Shown here: one piece after another, positions 9,537 through 13,207 of the stretch
Layout of the letters: every line of letters begins with the position of its first letter
Numbering within the stretch: the first letter of the stretch is position 1
NCBI GenBank assembly: GCA_021307315.1
Contig: JAJSPD010000252.1
Location: 1 to 13,207, forward strand
Source of the DNA: Bisporella sp. PMI_857
Taxonomy: Eukaryota > Ascomycota > Leotiomycetes > Helotiales > Helotiaceae
Direction: 5' to 3'
Length of the DNA: 13,207 bases
Position numbers and translations under genes: made by a program
The notes under the pieces: model-generated
Databases searched by the model: none
What the model saw: the letters and a program-made list of their open reading frames with translations, nothing else
What the model was told of the DNA's origin: nothing

Positions 9537-10337
9537 TTGTTTAAAAAAAAAATTCGTAAAAAATTTAAACTAGCTGATTTTATTAAGTTTGTCGGTAAAA
9601 AAATGTTTTTACATACTTGTTGTAAAAAAAAGAATTTAAAGTGTGTTGCTAATCCAAAAAAAAGCGTTTAGCGAAATGTTTTAAATACGTACAAACAAAG
9701 TGTTTTTGTAATATCGGAGTTTTTTTAGCCGAACGCTGAAATTCAAAAGTTTTTTGCTTAGCTGATTAAATGTTTTTCGATCGCTAGCTTAAAAAGCTAA
9801 ACGATAAAAAAAAAAAGCTTCGGCGCTAGTTTAAAAAGCTATAGCTAAAATAGCTCGTTTTAAAAAACAGAAAGCTTTTATTAAAAGTCGTAAAAAGAAA
9901 TAGCTCGTCGTAGTTTTCGCTATTTAAAAAAGCTAAATACTACTAAAAAAAAAAAAAAAAAAAACTAAAGCGAAAAAAAGTAAAAAGCAAAAGCAAACTG
10001 TCGCTGCTAATGTCGCTGTTGTTGCTAGCGAATTTTATAACGATTTTTTGTTAAAATTTTTTAGTTTTTCAAACTTTTTTTAAGCAAATCAAGATTTTGT
10101 TAATAAAACTTTTTTAACATTTAAAGCAATTAAAGTTGCTTTTTAGTTTTTATGTGTTTTTTGAATATAATAGTTTTCTATTTAATAAAGTATTAAACTG
10201 TCGTTTTAATATATTTGCAGTTTAAAATTTGTTTTATTTTATATTCGGCGTTTAAGTTAACTAAAAGAATTTCGGTTTTTAATGTTAGTAAAGTGTTTAG
10301 TAGTGTTTTTTCAAACAGAAATACGTAAAATATTAAG
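9537..10337. other. RIP-like region with a lysine-rich coding relic (about 9770-10045, plus strand)
   Basis: Mostly A/T-rich. Within about 9770-10045 the plus strand reads, across interrupted frames, as lysine-rich stretches such as LKKLNDKKKKLRR and KAIAKIARFKKQKAFIKSRK, then a 20-base A run encoding poly-lysine, then QTVAANVAVVASEFYNDF. Stops are TAG or TAA at places where CAG or CAA would fit. A basic coiled segment followed by a short acidic end is known from the C-terminus of several fungal transposases, so this may be the tail of another RIP-destroyed element. The evidence is weak: A-rich DNA encodes lysine by chance. No terminal repeats were found for it. Confidence 0.3.
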
Positions 10338-10339
10338 TA

Positions 10340-10381
10340 ACGTAGTCCACAAGCGAACTGACCACACAAGCGAATTGACCA
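10340..10381 (+). repeat. Left TIR of the MITE-like element
   Basis: Pairs with 10880-10921 over 42 bp with three mismatches, all transitions (TCCAC for TTCAC, GAACTG for GAGTTG). Two tandem 17-bp motif copies are present. Confidence 0.9.
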
Positions 10382-10879
10382 TTTTTTTTACATACAAAAA
10401 AAGTCTGTGCGTAACCGTGCACTTTTTTTAATTGTTTATATAAAATTTTATAATTGAAATTATAGCTTTAGCAAGTTAGAAATTAAAAGATTTTTAAAAT
10501 TTTAAGTAGTTACTATTTATAGTTTTTGTAATATAAAAATTTCATGAATTATTTATACTTGTTTTTTTATATTTTAAAAACTATAAACAACCGGTACTTT
10601 GTATTTGAATATTAGTTAGTCTATAATAAAGAAAGCTTATATTTCAAGTTTCAAGCTTTTTTGTAAACAATTAATCGAAAAAATACATAAACAAAATTAT
10701 TAAATTTTATATGTATTTATAATTTTATTGCTTTTTTAAACATATAATATTAAAACTAATATAAAATAAAACTTTCTATATTAAATATTAATACTTAAAA
10801 ACAAGTTATTGAACTTTTATTAATTTTAATTTTTGTTATTGTTGTTATATTTATGTTTTTATACAATGCCAAGAGATTT

Positions 10880-10921
10880 TGGTCAATTCGCTTGTGTGGT
10901 CAACTCGCTTGTGAACTACGT
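10880..10921 (-). repeat. Right TIR of the MITE-like element
   Basis: Inverted partner of 10340-10381. Read inward it continues with CTCTTGGCAT, which resembles the TTCTTGGCAT just inside the left end of the larger element, so this end keeps more of the ancestral repeat than the left one. Confidence 0.9.
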
Positions 10922-11014
10922 TACTGTTAAACTTTAGTAAAGTAGTTTTTTAAAGAAATAAATTTTTGCTCGGCATTAAAAGTTTTTATTATTTTATCGG
11001 TGCTATCCCTTTAA

Positions 11015-11030
11015 CCGCCGGTGCGGCGGG
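11015..11030 (+). repeat. Left TIR of the piggyBac-like element
   Basis: CCGCCGGTGCGGCGGG. It is itself a near-perfect hairpin (CCGCCG, loop GTG, CGGCGG). It is the most GC-rich short sequence in the window together with its partner at 12971-12986. Confidence 0.9.
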
Positions 11031-11084
11031 AACAGCCGCAATAAGTGGGGCTCTGGCCAATCAGAAGCTGTAATTTAGGTCAAT

Positions 11085-11090
11085 TTTATT
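11085..11090 (-). terminator. AATAAA polyadenylation signal of the piggyBac-like transposase
   Basis: AATAAA on the minus strand 21 bp after the TAG stop, within the element, so transcripts should end before the left TIR. Position and sequence fit a poly(A) signal; use is not demonstrated. Confidence 0.45.
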
Positions 11091-11111
11091 GAAATCTATC
11101 TTCTATTGCCT

Positions 11112-12873
11112 CTATTCTACTCTATTTTCATGATACCACTCAAAACAATCACCAGTCGAACAAAGGGGTGCCTGGCATGCAATACATGAATACCTCGATG
11201 ACGGAGGACGTTGATTTTGCTTCGAATTGCCTGTAATTTGCCCTAAAATCCTGCGTTTTGAAGGTCCTCTGACATGACCTCTTTCTTTGCAAGCATAACA
11301 GTCTCGACAGCTAGTTGTATGCTCTAATTTGTGAATCGATTCAATAGAAGGTAAAACAAGAGCTTTCCTTTTGCGTAAGGTTAATTGAGCTTTTTTCATT
11401 AGAGCTGTAGCAAGCTCTATTCTGAACGCTTTTTGAGTTGTAAACCTTTCCGTATCAAAAGCTGTAAAATGAAAAGAAAGAAGATAGGAATTTACTAATA
11501 CAACGTTGAATAGAAAGTGCCAAATAGCTTGCCATCCCCTTTTGCGAATACGTCGTAAACCAGAGTTGTATGATCGTAATTGATCAGCTTGATCAACAGC
11601 GTTCATTTGATGGTTGTAATCGTCGACGAACTGTGGTATTGATAGCTTTTTGGTAGGAGAATCACCGAAAGGCACTCTTGCTGTTTTTGCAGCGGAAGAG
11701 GTTTCAGAAGGTCGTTTTCGTTCTCGAACAACTGTACTTTGGCCATCTGATATTGTAGACTGGAAAAGGACCAAAGCGTTATCTTTCCAAGCCATAAAAT
11801 TGATACTTTGGTCTTCCGAAGGTTGAGTAAATAAGCTTCCCCAAGGTATTTGATCTTTTGTTTTATCGGCCTTCTTCATTAAAACAAAATCGTTCAATAT
11901 GCCGGAGTTGGCACGACAAGTACCCGTAGCTCCGATTCCCTGATTGCGAAGTACTTTCAACAACTTTGTAGACGTAAACAAATTAGCCAAGTACACGCAA
12001 TACCCAGATTCAGCTGTAGGAAGCTTCGAGATCAAATAAGGAACGACCGCGGCTGTAGGATTTGTCTTAAGTTCTGTTGGAAGTACAACTCCTTGTGGTC
12101 CACGTGATATGCCTTTTCCTTTTTTGTGAAAACACCATACAAGTAGATAGCCTTTTTGAGCTAGGCACCACACTTTATAACCCTCTGAAATAGGTTTAAA
12201 AGGTATTATAAGAGTATCTTTTGACCTGCCAGTAAATCGGGCCATAGCTTCGTCAACAGCTATATCGCGGCCAGGCATCCAAAGTTGCGTGCAAGTTGAC
12301 TGAATATGCGTATTTATAGTTCAACCTGAAGTAAAAAAGAAGTCAGTTCACTATATAATAAAGTATAAAATTGCTTCAAACCTTCTGAAATACGTCCTGC
12401 GTGCCATGTTTAGCAAGATGCAATAATCGATGAATATCCTCCCAGCGACTTTTACTCATTGTTTGAGCTATTATAGTATGTTGAGGCATCGATTCTGAGA
12501 TACTCCAGTACGCTGGAATATCGTTTTTTATATGCAATCCCATATAAATCCATATTCTCATGTATCCATATAACTCAGCTATTGTGATAGGCCGAACAAC
12601 GCGTGCACCTTTTGAACGTGGGCCATATGATTGATTTTTTGATATATAATCGTTCGTATTCTCAACTATTACTTGTAGCTGTTCCTGAGTAAAAAACAGG
12701 CTCCAAATAGCGAACGCGTCGTTTGGCGCAACGTGTATAGGAAAGTTGATTTCGAAGTCGAATTGAGGGCATTCGAAGGGCACAAATCGTGTGCCAGTTG
12801 TTATAGAAGGAGAAATATTAGGTCTCAAGGTTCCTGGATCAGTAAAATCAGCAATCGTCTCTTTATTAGACAT
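11112..12873 (-). CDS. piggyBac-like transposase (DDE_Tnp_1_7 family), one intron, second catalytic Asp missing
   Basis: Encodes a nuclear cut-and-paste transposase that would excise and integrate at TTAA. ATG at 12873 has A at -3; a longer open frame upstream has no ATG. Exon 1 (12873-12382, 164 codons) holds the N-terminal family domain (RPITIAELYGYMRIWIYMGL; SRWEDIHRLLHL). Exon 2 read from 12299 gives a 559-residue protein, a normal family length. The first catalytic block MPGRDIAVDEAMARFTGR has Asp about 180. The second block reads VYLANLFTS where the family has a D before NLFTS, so Asp is Ala about 269 (codon 11985-11987, GCT). The third block FVDDYNHQMNAVDQADQL keeps Asp about 400 and 403. 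The C-terminal cysteine-rich zinc-binding region follows (CRDCYACKERGH, then SCIACQAPLCSTGDCFEWYH, about 495-554). The splice junction is uncertain; see the intron entry. Family assignment is very firm; activity is doubtful. Confidence 0.92.
12300..12381 (-). other. Intron of the piggyBac-like transposase, with two candidate acceptors
   Basis: Exon 1 ends ...CAGAAG and the intron starts GTTTGA at 12381, not the usual GTAAGT-like donor; without splicing the frame meets TGA at once (12378-12376). A CTGAC branch site (12346-12342) followed by a pyrimidine tract and CAG at 12326 gives a 56-nt intron with the branch A 17 nt from the acceptor, ideal for a fungus. However, exon sequence from 12325 carries TGA (12323-12321) in the frame of the catalytic domain, and TAA in the frame continuing exon 1. 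A second CAG ending at 12300 gives an 82-nt intron joined in frame (AAG then TCA), losing about eight family residues. Either the downstream acceptor is used or an indel has broken the gene just after the old acceptor. Confidence 0.6.
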
Positions 12874-12908
12874 GGTTGTGGTGTTGTAATAAAGTTGTTG
12901 TTGTATGA

Positions 12909-12920
12909 AGGTCAATTTTA
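12909..12920 (+). repeat. Subterminal 12-bp direct repeat (partner at 11077-11088)
   Basis: AGGTCAATTTTA occurs in the same orientation at both ends of the piggyBac-like element, 62 bp inside the left TTAA-proximal end and 66 bp inside the right. One copy lies in the probable 5' leader of the transposase and the other in its 3' trailer. Confidence 0.6.
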
Positions 12921-12970
12921 CGAGGATTGTTTATTTTGATGGGGTAGGGTCACGTGATCAATTACAGGGG

Positions 12971-12986
12971 CCTGCCGCACCGGCGG
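12971..12986 (-). repeat. Right TIR of the piggyBac-like element
   Basis: CCTGCCGCACCGGCGG, the inverted copy of 11015-11030 with one difference, followed by the TTAA duplication. The mismatch is a transition (A here for G in the partner) and weakens the internal hairpin on this side. Confidence 0.9.
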
Positions 12987-12990
12987 TTAA

Positions 12991-13207
12991 AGGGATATAA
13001 ATATACTGACTTTTTTTTAAATATAAATTCTTAAAATACGTTTTTAATAATAATTTTGCCGAACTTTACACGAACGTTTACTTCGCTATAAAATTTACGA
13101 AGTTTAGCTATTACTTGCTAAAAGCAATTGTTTATTTGAAAAATGAACTTAAACGAAAAATCAACAGTTATATTAAGCTTTATTTTTGGCTTTAACTTTA
13201 GTTTTTA
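12991..13207. other. A+T-rich flank, no gene seen
   Basis: Starts with AGGGATA, the inverted match to TATCCCT on the other side of the piggyBac-like element, then continues as RIP-like DNA to the end of the window. Nothing else is recognisable. Confidence 0.5.

Larger units (their letters stand above)
10340..10921. mobile_element. Short non-autonomous (MITE-like) element of the same Fot1/pogo TIR family
   Basis: 582 bp bounded by TA (10338-10339 and 10922-10923), with inverted ends beginning ACGTAGTYCACAAGCGA. The outer 42 bp pair with three mismatches and match the ends of the 2191-4026 element, including the paired 17-bp motif. The diagnostic difference is TTGACC in place of TTGGCC in all four motif copies, so it belongs to a distinct subfamily. 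The interior is about as A/T-rich as anything in the window, has very little CpG, contains no transposase remnant I can detect and does not resemble the interior of the larger element. It would depend on a transposase made elsewhere. Confidence 0.9.
11015..12986 (-). mobile_element. piggyBac-like DNA transposon with TTAA target duplications
   Basis: A 1972-bp element flanked by TTAA at 11011-11014 and 12987-12990, the hallmark of the piggyBac superfamily. Ends are CCGCCGGTGCGGCGGG (left) and its inverted copy with one mismatch (right). It carries a single minus-strand transposase gene of the DDE_Tnp_1_7 type. Composition is ordinary and the reading frames are long, so it has escaped the RIP-like decay around it and is probably the youngest insertion here. 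The flanks outside TTAA, TATCCCT on the left and AGGGATA on the right, are also inverted copies. Either the target was a palindrome or the true ends lie further out, with TA as the duplication. Confidence 0.93.

Noticed and set aside
12874..12915. Upstream extension of the piggyBac-like transposase start to 12915
   Set aside because: The codon at 12915-12913 is TTG, not ATG; the first ATG in this frame is at 12873 and has A at -3.
12733..12939. 68-residue plus-strand open frame
   Set aside because: It is antisense to exon 1 of the piggyBac-like transposase and has no recognisable features.

Overview
The window looks like a repeat-rich, A+T-rich compartment of a filamentous ascomycete (Pezizomycotina-type) genome. 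The signs are a Fot1/pogo-class DNA transposon whose transposase is broken mainly by C-to-T and G-to-A changes of the kind made by repeat-induced point mutation (RIP), a piggyBac-class transposon of fungal type with a short intron, and LTR pieces. They sit in very A+T-rich DNA that keeps plenty of CpG but few CpA/TpG outside certain contexts. I see no host gene, no rRNA or tRNA and no CRISPR array. The species cannot be named from this sequence.

Layout: 1-2188 is A+T-rich and gene-free. 2191-4026 is a complete Fot1/pogo-like element with TA target duplications, 54-bp terminal inverted repeats (TIRs) and a minus-strand transposase pseudogene (about 3929 to 2297) readable from its start to the C-terminal zinc knuckle, but full of stops and frameshifts. 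4029-6215 is A+T-rich and gene-free. 6216-7219 is a minisatellite of about 23 units of about 42 bp with an embedded three-unit higher-order period. 7344-7437 holds a long inverted repeat followed by an 11-bp tandem repeat. 8379-8858 is a less A+T-rich island that reads like a minus-strand LTR. 9244-9531 is a clean solo LTR with a perfect 5-bp target duplication. 9537-10337 is mutated DNA with a lysine-rich coding relic. 10340-10921 is a 582-bp non-autonomous element with the same TIR family as the Fot1-like element.

11015-12986 is a piggyBac-like element with TTAA duplications, GC-rich TIRs and a transposase on the minus strand whose ORFs are long and not RIP-degraded. It is the only convincing protein-coding gene here. 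Its first and third catalytic aspartates are present, but the second is replaced by alanine, and the frame across its single intron holds only if a downstream acceptor is used. This copy is therefore probably inactive although it looks young.

The parts form a layered deposit rather than a pathway: old RIP-damaged repeats, with later short insertions (LTRs) and one recent DNA transposon that carry little or no RIP damage. The most unusual points are the alanine at the catalytic position of an otherwise open transposase, the palindromic target site of the piggyBac element, the paired 17-bp motif inside the Fot1-like TIRs, and the higher-order structure of the minisatellite.
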